From positions 310,001 through 374,000 of the forward strand of contig CALMYB010000006.1 of NCBI GenBank assembly GCA_937873515.1: a stretch of 64,000 bases of DNA. The letters run 5' to 3'. The position numbers were made by a program, and so were the translations under genes. The notes beneath the pieces were generated by a model, which was not told the origin of the DNA, made no database searches, and worked only from the letters and a program-made list of their open reading frames with translations. Origin of the DNA: an uncultured Acidobacteriota bacterium. Lineage in GTDB: Bacteria; Acidobacteriota; Blastocatellia; Pyrinomonadales; Pyrinomonadaceae. Below, one piece after another: positions 24,906 to 33,737 of the stretch (position 1 is the first letter of the stretch; every line of letters starts with the position of its first letter).

Positions 24906-25376
24906 ATGAACGAAAATGGATCGACCGCTCCGGAATTGAGTTTAGAAGAGCAATTCATGCTCGAACCAAAAAGCGAGGGATCGCTGTCTCTCTTTATTGC
25001 GAATGAAGAAGGCAACCGCTATATCGGTTGGGACCTAAACCCGGAAGACATTGAGGCTCTATATTTCGAGGGCATTGGCGTGCCTCGGTGGGAGAGCCTT
25101 ACGGCCGAGACCGTGGAAGAACAAAGGGCGATGTACTGGGAACGCTTCAACGAACGCATGGAAAGGTTTCCGCTTCTCGGACGCACCCGCGATACTGACG
25201 TGGACGTTGAATATACTTCGGCCGAGCTGCCGCAGCTGATTGCCGAGTGCGAAAGCATTACAGCCGCAACCTCCGACGCAAAAGCTCTCCGTGCGCTTCA
25301 AAAGATATTGCTCGCCGCTGGCCGTGCGGCAGCATTGGACGCGGGATTCAACTTAAAGCCAAGTCATTCCAGGTGA
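24906..25376 (+). CDS. Hypothetical protein
   Basis: A 156-residue acidic, soluble protein with no signal or membrane helix. It has a clear ribosome binding site (GAGGTG, 6 bases before ATG 24906). The sequence contains a central GWDLNPEDIEALYFEG and a C-terminal Ala-rich amphipathic helix. I do not recognise a family. The upstream methyltransferase fragment and the downstream VOC genes give no clue to its role. Confidence 0.6.
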   Translation: MNENGSTAPELSLEEQFMLEPKSEGSLSLFIANEEGNRYIGWDLNPEDIEALYFEGIGVPRWESLTAETVEEQRAMYWERFNERMERFPLLGRTRDTDVDVEYTSAELPQLIAECESITAATSDAKALRALQKILLAAGRAAALDAGFNLKPSHSR

Positions 25377-25417
25377 TCGATTCGACGGGATTTGCCGGTG
25401 CACCGGCGAGGTAACGT

Positions 25418-25792
25418 ATGTCAACGATCCATCAGATCACACCGTTTCTGCACGTTCGTGACCTCGAAGAGGCAATCAGTTTCTTCTGCGAAGTGCTGCC
25501 TTTCGAGGTCAAGTTTCGCGAAAGCGATTACGCGTATGTTGAGTTGGAGGGCCACGGACTTCGGCTGCTCGAGGAATCGACGCGGCAGCTTTCACCTGAC
25601 GGTAAAGCGCGTATGACGGTTTACATCGACGTGCCGGATGTTGACGCCTTGTATGAGACTTTGCGGCCGGCGCTCGAACGCCTTCCGTCTGACCGTGTCA
25701 AGCCGCTGCTGAATAAGGCGTGGCGGCAACGCGAGTTTCAGGTCAGAATGCCCGACGGCGATTGGCTGACGTTCGGTGCACCCGTTGGCTGA
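25418..25792 (+). CDS. VOC-superfamily protein (glyoxalase/bleomycin-resistance fold)
   Basis: A 124-residue beta-alpha-beta-beta-beta protein: ITPFLHVRDLEEAISFF at the start is the typical first module, with the metal-ligand position occupied by His (FLHV) and an acidic residue in the second half (EFQVRMPDGDWLTFG). Family members act as glyoxalase, dioxygenase or drug-binding proteins; a single-domain VOC dimer is likely. The function is not determinable. Ribosome binding site GGCGAGG upstream of ATG 25418. Confidence 0.78.
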   Translation: MSTIHQITPFLHVRDLEEAISFFCEVLPFEVKFRESDYAYVELEGHGLRLLEESTRQLSPDGKARMTVYIDVPDVDALYETLRPALERLPSDRVKPLLNKAWRQREFQVRMPDGDWLTFGAPVG

Positions 25793-26074
25793 CACGCTAG
25801 GCGGGTTTGCAGAGATTTGGCGACGCCTTCATACCGGCAAAAAAACACTTGCGTATTTAACAGTTTAAGAGTGTATTCGTTGCCAAGATGGCAGGTCTCG
25901 AGGACGTTATCGCTTTAATGCGGATGTATTGCTGGTGGTTTTGGCAGGCGGGTCGATCGGTCTGGTACGGACACTCGCGGGCTATCTCGTCGAGGCAAGC
26001 TGACATTGGTAGCACCAGAGAGAACTTAGGAGACGAAAAGCCACCTCGTTCCACCAAAAATAGGAGAAGTACGA

Positions 26075-26413
26075 ATGATAAACGGAGCACATGCGGTTAT
26101 TTACAGTAAGGATCCGGAGGCGGACAAGGCATTCTTGCGGGACACGTTGAAGTTCCCGTATGTCGATGTCGGACACGGCTGGCTCATTTTCGGCCTGCCG
26201 CCGTCGGAAGTTGCGGTGCATCCATCGGAGAAGAACGATGTTCACGAATTCTTCCTGATGTGCGACGATATCGACGCCTTTATCGCCGGGATGAATGAAG
26301 AAGGCGTAGAGACGAGCGAAATTCAAGCCCAACCTTGGGGAATGCTCACAAAGATCACACTTCCAGGCGGCGGTAAACTCGGCGTCTATCAGCCTCGCCA
26401 CGAGCGGCCGTGA
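26075..26413 (+). CDS. VOC-superfamily protein
   Basis: A second VOC protein of 112 residues: INGAHAVIYSKDPEADKAFL, then HGWLIFGLPPSEVAVHPS, and KITLPGGGKLGVYQPRH at the end. An AGGAG site precedes ATG 26075. Between the two VOC genes lie 282 bases with no convincing gene. The stop is inside a 7-bp hairpin (GCCGTGA / TCACGGC, 26407-26430) with no T-run. Substrate unknown. Confidence 0.78.
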   Translation: MINGAHAVIYSKDPEADKAFLRDTLKFPYVDVGHGWLIFGLPPSEVAVHPSEKNDVHEFFLMCDDIDAFIAGMNEEGVETSEIQAQPWGMLTKITLPGGGKLGVYQPRHERP

Positions 26414-26496
26414 AAGCCGCATCTCACGGCTCGAAGTTTGGCAATGCTCGCGGCTGAGGCATATCATTACGTGTTGCTTTAAGAAGCCTTCCCGTA

Positions 26497-27867
26497 ATGA
26501 CAGCTCAAGAAAGATCAGAGAATGCCATCGCCACGCGGAATTTTACAGAATTGCGCGATTCACTTGTACACCTTCCGGCGTTCGAGATCGGAAGCCTTAT
26601 GTGCGAAATGCCGGCGCAGAATCGCGTGCTCGCGTTCCGCGTCCTTCCACGCGAACTTGCGGCCGACGCCTTCGAGTACCTTCCATTCGACATTCAGCAG
26701 GAACTGCTGAGATCTCTCGGCCAGGAAGAGGTCGCTGAAATTCTGGACGAAATGGCGCCGGACGACCGCACCGTTCTCCTCGACGAGCTGCCCGGCACGG
26801 TCACCCATCAACTCCTGAACCTTCTCAACCCCGATGAACGCAGGATTGCCGTTCAGCTCTTAGGTTATGAGGAAGACACGATCGGGCGTTTGATGACGCC
26901 CGACTACGTGTGTCTGCGCTCGGATTGGACGGTACAGCACGCGCTCGAGCACATTCGCCGTTACGGGCATGACAGCGAGACCCTCAACCTCGTCTATGTC
27001 GTTGACGACAACGGAAAGCTGATCGACGACATTCGCATCCGCAAGCTTTTGCTCGCTCCGCCCGGGGCGAGCGTTGCCGATCTGATGGATGACACGTCGA
27101 TCTCGCTCAAAGCGACTGACGATCAGGAGACTGCGGTCGAAGCGATGCGCCGCAGCGACCTGACGGCCCTGCCCGTTACGGATTCGGACGGCGTTCTGAT
27201 CGGTATCGTTACGATCGACGACATCTTGGATGTTGCACAGGAAGAGGCCACCGAGGATATACAGAAATTCGGCGGTATGGAGGCGCTCGATGAACCTTAT
27301 CTGAAGATCGCCTTCTCGCGAATGGTACGAAAGCGTGCAGGCTGGCTCGTCATTCTTTTCCTTGGCGAAATGCTGACGGCAACCGCGATGGGTTTTTTCG
27401 AAAAAGAGATCGAGAAGGCGGTCGTGTTGGTGCTCTTCGTACCGCTGATCATCTCGTCGGGAGGTAATTCCGGTTCGCAGGCCGCGACGCTCGTCATTCG
27501 TGCGATGACGCTGACGGAAGTCACTCTCGCGGATTGGTGGCGTGTAATGCGACGCGAAGTATTTACGGGCCTCGCTCTGGGCACGATCCTCGGCACCATC
27601 GGCTTCCTGCGCATCTCGCTCTGGTCGGCCTTCTCGAATATGTATGGCGAACATTGGCTGCTCGTGGCGCTGACCGTCGGAATCTCGCTCATCGGAATCG
27701 TGCTCTGGGGGACGCTGTCGGGTTCGATGCTGCCTTTTATCCTGCGGCGTGCAGGCCTCGACCCCGCGACATCATCGGCGCCGTTCGTTGCAACGCTCGT
27801 CGATGTTACGGGACTCGTGATCTACTTTGCGGTCGCGATAGTTGTTTTACAAGGTACGCTGCTTTAG
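26497..27867 (+). CDS. mgtE: Magnesium transporter MgtE
   Basis: Channel for Mg2+ in the cytoplasmic membrane. Order: an N-terminal helical superhelix domain (about 15-130, with LGQEEVAEILDEMAPDDRT), two CBS domains (about 135-255, including LTALPVTDSDGVLIGIVTIDDI), a plug helix, and five hydrophobic helices from about 285 to the end containing the conserved SSGGNSGSQAATLVIR pore motif. At 456 residues it has the family length. The mgtC-like gene follows within 35 bases, making a magnesium unit. I see no recognisable M-box leader upstream. Confidence 0.95.
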   Translation: MTAQERSENAIATRNFTELRDSLVHLPAFEIGSLMCEMPAQNRVLAFRVLPRELAADAFEYLPFDIQQELLRSLGQEEVAEILDEMAPDDRTVLLDELPGTVTHQLLNLLNPDERRIAVQLLGYEEDTIGRLMTPDYVCLRSDWTVQHALEHIRRYGHDSETLNLVYVVDDNGKLIDDIRIRKLLLAPPGASVADLMDDTSISLKATDDQETAVEAMRRSDLTALPVTDSDGVLIGIVTIDDILDVAQEEATEDIQKFGGMEALDEPYLKIAFSRMVRKRAGWLVILFLGEMLTATAMGFFEKEIEKAVVLVLFVPLIISSGGNSGSQAATLVIRAMTLTEVTLADWWRVMRREVFTGLALGTILGTIGFLRISLWSAFSNMYGEHWLLVALTVGISLIGIVLWGTLSGSMLPFILRRAGLDPATSSAPFVATLVDVTGLVIYFAVAIVVLQGTLL

Positions 27868-27901
27868 GCGATATTCTAGAGCGCGGGTTTTTCAAAGGGC
27901 A

Positions 27902-28579
27902 ATGCTCACTTATCAAGAGATCGTAATTAGACTGCTGTTGGCGGCCTTGCTCGGCAGCCTTGTCGGATTGGAACGCGAACGGCTCGAAGAGGTCGCAGGC
28001 CTTCGCACTCATATGCTCGTCGCCGTCGGTGCGACGATCTTTATGCTCGTCTCCGCATTCGGGTTCAATGATATCCTCGGCCATCCGAACGTCGTGCTTG
28101 ATCCGTCGCGTGTAGCCGCACAGGTAGTAAGCGGGATCGGCTTTCTCGGTGCGGGAACGATAATTATGCGGCGGACGATCGTGCACGGCCTCACGACGGC
28201 CGCAAGCCTCTGGGCGGTCGCCGCTATCGGACTCGCGGTCGGCGGCGGACTCTACTTCGGTGCGGTCGCCGCGAGCGTCGTCGTACTCATCATCCTTGTC
28301 GTCATAAAGCCGATCGAACGGCGGTATTTTATGCATCGGCGGCCCCGTACGCTTACGCTGAAGATCGATCGGCAAGCCTTCTCGCTGCCCGCTCTCGAAG
28401 CCGCCGTCGAGTCCGCAGACCTGCGAATGCAGAGCATTCTCTTCCAGCCCGGCGACAGCGATGAGGAGGAGAATGTTCAGCTGACGGTCGATCGTGCCGC
28501 GACAAGCAAGGTCTATTCTCTGCTCGACGATCTTCGCAAAATGCCCGGGATCCGCGAGATCCGCCGCGATAACGAATGA
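27902..28579 (+). CDS. MgtC/SapB family membrane protein
   Basis: A 225-residue protein with four to five N-terminal hydrophobic helices and the MgtC signature LLGSLVGLERERLEEVAGLRTHMLV and, later, QVVSGIGFLGAGTI. The C-terminal half (about 150-225) is an ACT-like soluble domain (DNxxVQLTV-type strands). MgtC proteins relate to magnesium homeostasis and ATP synthase control. The start ATG 27902 is preferred to an upstream frame start. It is linked to mgtE upstream. Confidence 0.9.
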   Translation: MLTYQEIVIRLLLAALLGSLVGLERERLEEVAGLRTHMLVAVGATIFMLVSAFGFNDILGHPNVVLDPSRVAAQVVSGIGFLGAGTIIMRRTIVHGLTTAASLWAVAAIGLAVGGGLYFGAVAASVVVLIILVVIKPIERRYFMHRRPRTLTLKIDRQAFSLPALEAAVESADLRMQSILFQPGDSDEEENVQLTVDRAATSKVYSLLDDLRKMPGIREIRRDNE

Positions 28580-28648
28580 TCAAGAGCATAAGTGGGTGAG
28601 CTATGCCCCGAGTGTCGCCAACAGCTCAGCTTTTAACGCGAACGCGGC

Positions 28649-29257
28649 CTATTTTTTAGTGATCGCGTCAATCGCGTAACCAGCAAAACGCTTGGCGACA
28701 TCCTCAGACTTGCTGTAGATTGAGATAAAATACTTGCCTTTTGTAAATCTTAAACCTTCGAAACCTACGCCATTCTCAGTCTGACTGATGCCTTGATAGA
28801 GCCTTTGTCCTTCATCACCACATTCAGGCCAAGTGCAATCCAAAATCGCGCCTTGAGAAATCTTAATCTCTAATGGAAGTTTTGCATTCTGCTCTGACGA
28901 ATATTCGGAAATTGACACTCTGGCTGTTGACCCATCTTTCTGTAGGTCGAGACTAATACTTATACCGCCGGGACCAAAGCCACGTTTGGTCACTACCCCA
29001 CCGTCAGACCAACGAATTGCTTTGGTCAAAAGCCAGTCACCTTCCTTCCGTTCAACTGTGTCGTAAAAACTACTTGCAACGGCGTTTTGGCGGACTACTT
29101 GCAAGACGTTCTCTTGCTCCGGAGTTGGCGTTGCCATTTGATCTTGGGGTTGGGTTTGCATCTTTTGGGCCTCGCTCGGAAGGAACGGATAAGCCAACAT
29201 TATTGCACCCAGGATCGCGACTAAAATCAACGCTGTGTTTCGAATATTCTTTCGCAT
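28649..29257 (-). CDS. Membrane-anchored protein of unknown function
   Basis: A 202-residue protein with one N-terminal hydrophobic segment (NTALILVAILGAIMLAYPF) acting as signal anchor, then a linker rich in Gln/Pro/Thr and a compact C-terminal domain (TKRGFGPGGISISLDLQ, AILDCTWPECGD with two cysteines). ATG 29257 has GGAG upstream (an extra GTG precedes it at 29260). No family is recognised. It is the last gene in a leftward run with the FG-GAP protein and two other exported proteins. Confidence 0.6.
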   Translation of the reverse strand: MRKNIRNTALILVAILGAIMLAYPFLPSEAQKMQTQPQDQMATPTPEQENVLQVVRQNAVASSFYDTVERKEGDWLLTKAIRWSDGGVVTKRGFGPGGISISLDLQKDGSTARVSISEYSSEQNAKLPLEIKISQGAILDCTWPECGDEGQRLYQGISQTENGVGFEGLRFTKGKYFISIYSKSEDVAKRFAGYAIDAITKK

Positions 29258-29286
29258 CACGTTTTTCTCCTTTCAAAGAACAAGTC

Positions 29287-31479
29287 TCACCGATTAAAAG
29301 CTGACGGAACCGGAATATCGCCAGTGCTACCGCTGCCCCAGTATTCTTCCATCTGGGTCGAGTCGCTGCTCTTTAAGATACGCCACCGTCCCGTCGCAGG
29401 CGTCCAGACCGCAGCATCGGTTCTGCCGTCTTCGTCGTAATCCCCTTGTACCGGAATGTCTCCGTTAGCTCCGAATTGAATGCCTAAATAGCCTTCGGTC
29501 GAACGAAGCAGATGCCATTCCCCAGTGCTTGGTCGAAATACAGCTAAGTCAGTTTTTTGATCCCAATCGTAATCGCCCGTTACAGGCTGGTCTCCGCTCA
29601 GGCCGAATTGAGTTGTGCTATAGACGGCATCAGAACTTCGAAGCCAATGCCATGTCCTGTTCGACGCGCGGAAGACTGCTATATCCGTCTTGCCGTCACC
29701 ATCAAAATCACCCGATACGGGTTTGTCATCCCATAAACCAAAGGTATATGCCAACATCGAACCGGTCGAGCTTTGGCGGATATACCAGCCGCTGCCTAAG
29801 CTGTCTGGCCGGTAAACCGCTATATCAACCTTACCGTCACCATCGAAGTCGCCTGAGATAGGAACGTCGATCGATGTCCCCCATTGAACGGTCATCAACG
29901 TCTTCGATCCGCTCTGTTGAATATACCAGGTGGCATTGGACGGCCGGAACACGGCAAGGTCGGCTATGCCGTCACCATCATAATCGCCCGGAGCTATTCT
30001 GTCGCCCGCCTGGCCAAGCTGCGGATACGAGATCGTCTGATCCGAACTATTCCTGATATACCAGATTCCGTCCGACGGCCGCCATACGGCGATATCGGTT
30101 ATTCGGTCGCCATCGAAACTTGCGAAAGGTGATGAGGATGCCGGTTCCTGCCAACTATGCGGACAGACCTTGTCAGTTACAACCGTGTTGGCCGTACAAG
30201 GGTTTCCGGGTCCCGGAATACAAAAGTCTGTCAAGTTCAAAGCCTTGACGACAAAATTTGATGTATCGCCTCCTTGCTTGAAGCTCGGATCGGCTGGGTT
30301 GGTAAGGTCAACGACCTCCTTGAAACCAACAGCCATGTATGGATAGCCGTTCTGCGTCAAAAGAGCGTTGCCATATGAGGGATCGTAGTAGTAGTTGTCG
30401 AGCTTCACCATTGCATGAAAAGCAAAATGCGGGTTCTTCGGAACAATGCGTTCTCGGCTCTCAGGCCGTTTTACCATAAAGGTTACTGACTGATCGAAGG
30501 GAGACGAATCTTTCCGGTATTTGTAAACATAGACCTTACCACCATTTTCACTTGTTGGCGGGGTCGGGGTCCCACCCCATAGATATTTTGTCGCCGCGTC
30601 GAACCCGATGCTTCGCAGTAGCCCCAGGAGCAAATTTGCATTCGCCGAACATTGCGCTCTGGCCACCCGGAAATACATTGACAGCGGGTGACCTGTGTCC
30701 GCCGCACCGCCAGCTGGACCTGGGTCATAGATGAACGCGGTATCCACGTTCGCCGCAAGGGATTTCCCAATCGCTGCGGGTGTCTGGGCAATGATTGGCA
30801 ACTCCGCGATCGCCTTTTCCAATGCCAGATCATAAAGACCTGGGTGCCCGACTTGTCCCTGACTGCTGACAAATGTGCAAGTGGTAATCGAATCGGAAGT
30901 ACAATCTAGGCCTTTTGGAGCAGCGTACGTCCAGTAAACTGTATGCCCGCCGCTAGTTCCGATGGACTGCCAGGTCTGCCCGTTGTCAAGAGATATCTCC
31001 CAATCGAAATTGTATGTTCCCTTCTTCACGCTCGCCTGATTCTCCAATGCATTCGCATTTATTGAGATGCCGCTTAGGCTGACTGTACTGCCCGAAAGGG
31101 TAACCGGGGTATTCTGATTCGTGATCACATTGCCGCCCTTCTTTAGTCGCAGGAGACCGCTCGTGTCAGTTGATTGACTCGGCGTAATCGACAGTTTCGC
31201 AAAAAGTGTCGGGTTTGTCCCTTTCGTATAGGCTGCAGGATTCTTGCCGTTGTTAGCCCCGCCCCGAACCCATGTCGGCGTCGAACCATCGGGACTGTCA
31301 ATGTATTCTGGCGGATTCGGCGGTGACGGAACTCCCGGCAGCAGAGATTGCCAGCGCCTGATCGTATGGTCCCCGATAAATCCGACTTCCTCCACTTGTA
31401 CCATTGGAGAAGGTGTCGGTGTCGGTGACGCAGTAGGTGTTGGAGACGGCGGCGGTGGCGAAGGAATAGTTATACACAC
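29287..31479 (-). CDS. Extracellular transglutaminase-like/FG-GAP repeat protein (5' part split by frameshift)
   Basis: A 730-residue protein. Order: Pro/Thr linker (about 5-25), a beta-rich stretch with Ig-like character, a transglutaminase-like domain whose triad can be assigned as C277 (AQCSANANLLLGLL), H355 (FHAMV) and D366 (YYDPSYG), then about six FG-GAP/VCBS blades of about 47 residues from 450 onward (GDYDGDG, GDFDGDGKVDIAVYR). The chain has no signal peptide and begins in the middle of a linker, although its domains are extracellular. The start GTG 31479 lies inside the gene at 31470-31868; removing one GT from a (GT)3 run there joins the two frames. Confidence 0.75.
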   Translation of the reverse strand: MCITIPSPPPPSPTPTASPTPTPSPMVQVEEVGFIGDHTIRRWQSLLPGVPSPPNPPEYIDSPDGSTPTWVRGGANNGKNPAAYTKGTNPTLFAKLSITPSQSTDTSGLLRLKKGGNVITNQNTPVTLSGSTVSLSGISINANALENQASVKKGTYNFDWEISLDNGQTWQSIGTSGGHTVYWTYAAPKGLDCTSDSITTCTFVSSQGQVGHPGLYDLALEKAIAELPIIAQTPAAIGKSLAANVDTAFIYDPGPAGGAADTGHPLSMYFRVARAQCSANANLLLGLLRSIGFDAATKYLWGGTPTPPTSENGGKVYVYKYRKDSSPFDQSVTFMVKRPESRERIVPKNPHFAFHAMVKLDNYYYDPSYGNALLTQNGYPYMAVGFKEVVDLTNPADPSFKQGGDTSNFVVKALNLTDFCIPGPGNPCTANTVVTDKVCPHSWQEPASSSPFASFDGDRITDIAVWRPSDGIWYIRNSSDQTISYPQLGQAGDRIAPGDYDGDGIADLAVFRPSNATWYIQQSGSKTLMTVQWGTSIDVPISGDFDGDGKVDIAVYRPDSLGSGWYIRQSSTGSMLAYTFGLWDDKPVSGDFDGDGKTDIAVFRASNRTWHWLRSSDAVYSTTQFGLSGDQPVTGDYDWDQKTDLAVFRPSTGEWHLLRSTEGYLGIQFGANGDIPVQGDYDEDGRTDAAVWTPATGRWRILKSSDSTQMEEYWGSGSTGDIPVPSAFNR

Positions 31480-31868
31480 GGATAGGTGCTTTGAATGAGA
31501 TCAGATATGCCCGTTTCGCGATCAATGACGAAATGATTCCCGCTCGTGCAGTATGTCTTTCCTTCCAAATAATTTGTGGAGAAGAGAAATACTTCGGCAT
31601 CTTCCAAATCGGCATTGCCGACGTCGTAGCCTGAATCGAGCGGTTGTTCGTTTATATCGGCTCTATAGAGTTCACCCTGAACAGCAGGGTTAAAATAAAG
31701 AGCCGCATAGTAGTCAAGCCATGTAGTCGTATAGCCTGAAGTAGTTCGGGTAGATGGACGATAGTTAACCTGCGCTCGGAAGAATATCCTTTGCGCACTA
31801 ACCTCTGAAACCACGGCACCCAAGGCGACCAGCAGGCATAACATTGACAGAAGAGTCTTCCCGCTCAT
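31470..31868 (-). CDS. N-terminal part of the split transglutaminase-like/FG-GAP protein (signal peptide and first domain)
   Basis: A 132-residue protein with a strong ribosome binding site (AGGAGG, 8 bases before ATG 31868) and a signal peptide (MSGKTLLSMLCLLVALGAVVSEVSA, cut after VSA). It has an aromatic-rich region (YTTTWLDYYAALYFNP) and ends TYPCV with a TAA that overlaps the next frame. The end is at a (GT)3 run (31474-31479); a two-base slip gives TYPCITIPSP and continues into the FG-GAP protein. Most likely the two are one secreted protein of about 860 residues. Confidence 0.65.
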   Translation of the reverse strand: MSGKTLLSMLCLLVALGAVVSEVSAQRIFFRAQVNYRPSTRTTSGYTTTWLDYYAALYFNPAVQGELYRADINEQPLDSGYDVGNADLEDAEVFLFSTNYLEGKTYCTSGNHFVIDRETGISDLIQSTYPCV

Positions 31869-31881
31869 ACTTGGATTCCTC

Positions 31882-32469
31882 CTATTTTTCAGGCTGCTTG
31901 GAGCCTGCGACCGGAAGCGGAATGGATTGTATGCTTGGGGTAATATCCTTGCGGATGAACTCGTCAAGTTTCGCAAATCCACCTTCGCCGAGAGCATCTC
32001 TTAGCCGTTCGTAGTACTGCACGGCGAGACCGTTCCGAGTTTCTTGCAAGTCTCCCAAGGCAGGCGGTGGCGGTTGATCCTTCGGGACAACACCGTTTGG
32101 ATACATTTTTCGCGTCTGCACGATGATCTGCTTTGCTTGTGCATCCATCCATACGGTCTCCTGCAGATATTCCTTGGCGATAGAATAAAGCGTTTGATCC
32201 TCCGCGTCGGTCAGTTTCGCAAAGGTCTTAAAATAATTCTTGAAGAAAGCAGCTTTCTCAGGGCTTTTGTCGGACGATTCTGACTGTTTTTTGAATGAGA
32301 CGACTAATCGAAACAAGTGGTCGTAAACGACATGATCGGGGACTTGAAAGCTCTCACTCGGCTCGAGGCCGATCAACCTCCTCGCGATTGATGACTGGCT
32401 GCCGAAAACCAAAGTTGTGACTGCAACCGCCAAAATCAATGCCACTATGATCCATTTTTTGCCTTTCAT
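31882..32469 (-). CDS. Membrane-anchored or exported protein of unknown function
   Basis: A 195-residue protein starting MKGKKWIIVALILAVAVTTLVFG, one hydrophobic N-terminal segment (signal or anchor), followed by a helical, charged region (residues about 30-180) without recognised motif. A GGAG site lies before ATG 32469. It is the first gene of the leftward run with the split FG-GAP protein (14 bases gap) and may be part of the same surface system. Confidence 0.6.
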   Translation of the reverse strand: MKGKKWIIVALILAVAVTTLVFGSQSSIARRLIGLEPSESFQVPDHVVYDHLFRLVVSFKKQSESSDKSPEKAAFFKNYFKTFAKLTDAEDQTLYSIAKEYLQETVWMDAQAKQIIVQTRKMYPNGVVPKDQPPPPALGDLQETRNGLAVQYYERLRDALGEGGFAKLDEFIRKDITPSIQSIPLPVAGSKQPEK

Positions 32470-32935
32470 TTGCCATTCTCCTTTGGACGATCCGTCGGTA
32501 AGCGGTCAGCCCGCAACAACCCGAACACCATGCCGTAAAAATAAGCCCTTATGAAATTGACAAGCCGAAAGAAACAAACGATGAGTTGAGGAAACTTCCG
32601 GCACCCTGAGAACGTAAACCTTGGTCGATTGTCCAAAAGTGTACCCCCCCCAAGACTTTTGTCAAGATTTTTAACGTTTTTTTTGGCCGATTCAAAATTT
32701 CTATTCACCGATATATGGTTTATGATTTTTGGATTTCGCTCAAGGATCGTTGGCTACGTTCGCTTGGTACTCTTACATTTGGACGGAAAGTTTTGGCAAA
32801 AATGTTCTTCCGACCGCGTCTTAGCTGTGAGGCGTTTCAGCTTTTGGCGTAGAATGCAGGCGAGCTTTTAGCAGAAGCGGGACAAGAAAGCGCTTTAGAT
32901 CGGCAATAGAAATATTTATTAGGAGACATAAGACA
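32470..32935. other. Long divergent intergenic region (466 bases)
   Basis: No convincing gene. It is AT-rich compared with its surroundings and has runs of C (7) and T (8) around 32644-32690. It separates two divergent transcription units, so promoters for the exported-protein run and for the DUF2235-like gene are expected here. I cannot place them with confidence. Confidence 0.5.
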
Positions 32936-33676
32936 ATGGCAATCTTATTTGGGATAGACGGCACAGGCCCAACGTCGAACGCGGACTACGCTCGTGACTT
33001 TAAGTACAGCTTTGTCAATCAAATGTGCGGGGATGCTAACTATTCCCGCGGACCGATAGGCCCGGGCGGCGGCCTCCCCGAAGCGATCGAGATGGGAATG
33101 AATTACATTCTCAGATATCAGAAGGTTCGCCCCGACCAAAAGATCCTGCTCACCGGATACAGCCGCGGAGCGCTCGGTGCGGTCGTGATAGCAAAGAATC
33201 TGAAAAGGTTGAACATACCGGTTTACGCAATGGTCCTGTTTGACTGCGTCGATCGCCATTTGGCCTATGACGCCGAATATATCCCGAACAATGTTGCCAA
33301 TGTCCTGCACATCCGCCGCGACCCGGCCGCAAGATCAAGAATGAGTTTCGGTAACGACGGGACGAAGTATGGACCGCCGACGGTTTACACGGAGAAGTTC
33401 TATTTCGGCACACACGGCGCAATGGGCGGGACATATTGGAAACCCACCGGTGATCAAGGCCTAGCGGACTACGTTGACGAGGGAACTGCTGAGGCCGTCG
33501 CAAATGTGCCGAGCCCTAGTATATTCGGTGCCCTTGATCCAAGATATGTCGCAAATGTGAAGGCCTACAAGACGAACGTGACCTTTCGACGCGACAAAGA
33601 ATGTTCGCAGCAGATCGCCTCGGAGAACAATGGCTGGCTCGTCAAATACGGCTTTCCGTCGATAACCTGCATTTAA
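32936..33676 (+). CDS. DUF2235-like alpha/beta hydrolase
   Basis: A 246-residue protein resembling the DUF2235 / Tle1-type phospholipase family. Seen: a start MAILFGIDGTG (the family opens with FxDGT), the nucleophile elbow GYSRGA with Ser76, an Asp in VLFDCVD (103 or 106), and FGTHGAMGG with His160 as the likely triad His. It lacks the extra domains of T6SS effectors and no secretion or immunity gene is next to it. It has AGGAGA before ATG 32936. Lipase or esterase activity is inferred. Confidence 0.65.
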   Translation: MAILFGIDGTGPTSNADYARDFKYSFVNQMCGDANYSRGPIGPGGGLPEAIEMGMNYILRYQKVRPDQKILLTGYSRGALGAVVIAKNLKRLNIPVYAMVLFDCVDRHLAYDAEYIPNNVANVLHIRRDPAARSRMSFGNDGTKYGPPTVYTEKFYFGTHGAMGGTYWKPTGDQGLADYVDEGTAEAVANVPSPSIFGALDPRYVANVKAYKTNVTFRRDKECSQQIASENNGWLVKYGFPSITCI

Positions 33677-33737
33677 AAGAGGCTTTCGTTTATAAGGGCC
33701 GAAAGTCTTGCGTTCGCACGGGCTGCGTTCGGAAGCT

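Noticed and set aside
25888..26109. 73-residue frame between the VOC genes
   Set aside because: Overlaps the second VOC gene start, has no motif and no convincing ribosome site.
26860..27654. 264-residue frame on the minus strand in mgtE
   Set aside because: Antisense shadow; mgtE is unambiguous and this frame has no start signal or motif.
32466..32708. 80-residue frame in the divergent intergenic region
   Set aside because: No motif or clear start signal, and it overlaps the start of the gene at 31882-32469.
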